The translations under genes were made by a program, and so were the position numbers. A stretch of DNA of 6,684 bases, from contig JAUYFZ010000118.1 of NCBI GenBank assembly GCA_030689585.1, forward strand, positions 1-6,684, given 5' to 3'. Under the pieces are notes generated by a model. It was not told where the DNA came from. It saw only the letters and a list, made by a program, of their open reading frames with translations, and did no database searches. Below are positions 6,534 to 6,684 of the stretch, one piece after another (the first letter of the stretch is position 1; every line of letters starts with the position of its first letter). The stretch comes from Rhodocyclaceae bacterium (GTDB lineage Bacteria > Pseudomonadota > Gammaproteobacteria > Burkholderiales > Rhodocyclaceae).

Positions 6534-6684
6534 CAACCCCCATAAACTTTCATTACAAATCAACAAATTAGCGCGTACTAGTTTTGTGGGGTGAATTTTT
6601 TCGTGAATTTCGACCTCAAATGATCTTTTTGCATCTCTTTCCTGGCATCGGATTGATCTTCAATGCCTGATAAATTTCCATCAA
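6518..6684. mobile_element. Possible edge of an inserted element (AT-rich, non-native)
   Basis: The CgeB-like reading frame loses family similarity at about 6515-6520. From there the base composition shifts to AT-rich, with no gene-like coding on the plus strand. GTGAATTT is repeated at 6591-6598 and 6603-6610. On the minus strand a frame enters from the window edge and ends at 6616. The arrangement (broken host gene, about 100 bp non-coding, then the 3' end of an inward-running frame) is what the end of an insertion sequence looks like. I could not identify a family, a terminal inverted repeat or a target duplication, since the other end is outside the window. Confidence 0.35.
6616..6684 (-). 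CDS. Possible 3' end of a gene entering from the right (transposase?)
   Basis: Reading leftward from the window edge on the minus strand, 22 codons stay open before TGA at 6618-6616. The encoded peptide (residues EIYQALKINP followed by a Lys-rich end, KRCKKII) is basic and could be the C-terminus of a transposase lying mostly outside the window. Twenty-two open codons are not significant on their own in AT-rich DNA. The call depends on the neighbouring truncated gene suggesting an insertion, and the family is not recognised. Confidence 0.22.
   Translation of the reverse strand: MMEIYQALKINPMPGKRCKKII

Overview
The window is protein-dense DNA of moderate GC content (roughly 50-55% by eye). 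It carries nine gene-sized reading frames, at least eight of them apparently intact. SecB, an EnvC-type amidase activator and GmhA point to a Gram-negative proteobacterium. From memory, the order gpmA-envC-ctpA-moeB, divergent from an arsR-rhodanese-secB cluster, resembles betaproteobacterial chromosomes (Nitrosomonadales-like). I cannot name a genus, and the taxonomic call is inference.

Layout. Positions 1-43 hold a REP-like palindrome with a flanking direct repeat, just past the end of secB. From about 1306 leftward, on the minus strand, run an ArsR-family regulator, a membrane-anchored single-domain rhodanese and the export chaperone secB, tightly packed. The regulator has the two-cysteine spacing of the SqrR/BigR persulfide sensors, so this looks like a reactive-sulfur-responsive unit joined to a housekeeping export gene. 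The glutaredoxin gene (grxC) that often lies between the rhodanese gene and secB is absent. A short divergent promoter region (about 1295-1350) carries a perfect TATAAT on the minus strand inside a candidate operator.

From 1351 rightward runs a plus-strand operon: gpmA (glycolysis), envC (septal amidase activator), ctpA (periplasmic C-terminal processing protease) and moeB/thiF-like (sulfur-carrier adenylation). Two of its three junctions are 4-nt GTGA stop/start overlaps; the third has a 12-nt gap and a good Shine-Dalgarno sequence. The operon meets gmhA (sedoheptulose-7-phosphate isomerase for LPS heptose) tail to tail with a 3-nt gap.

Right of gmhA, a divergent gene encodes only the N-terminal part of a CgeB-like (DUF3880-type) glycosyltransferase. 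It stops where the family normally continues, and the next 150 bp are AT-richer and contain no intact gene. A short open frame enters from the right edge on the minus strand. This is best explained by insertion of a mobile element or a rearrangement, with the element's body outside the window.

Most of the window is ordinary conserved chromosome. The points most worth a second look are the persulfide-sensor/rhodanese pair and the broken CgeB-like gene at the right edge. I see no CRISPR array, tRNA or rRNA, and no evidence for an undescribed defence or mobile system within these bases.
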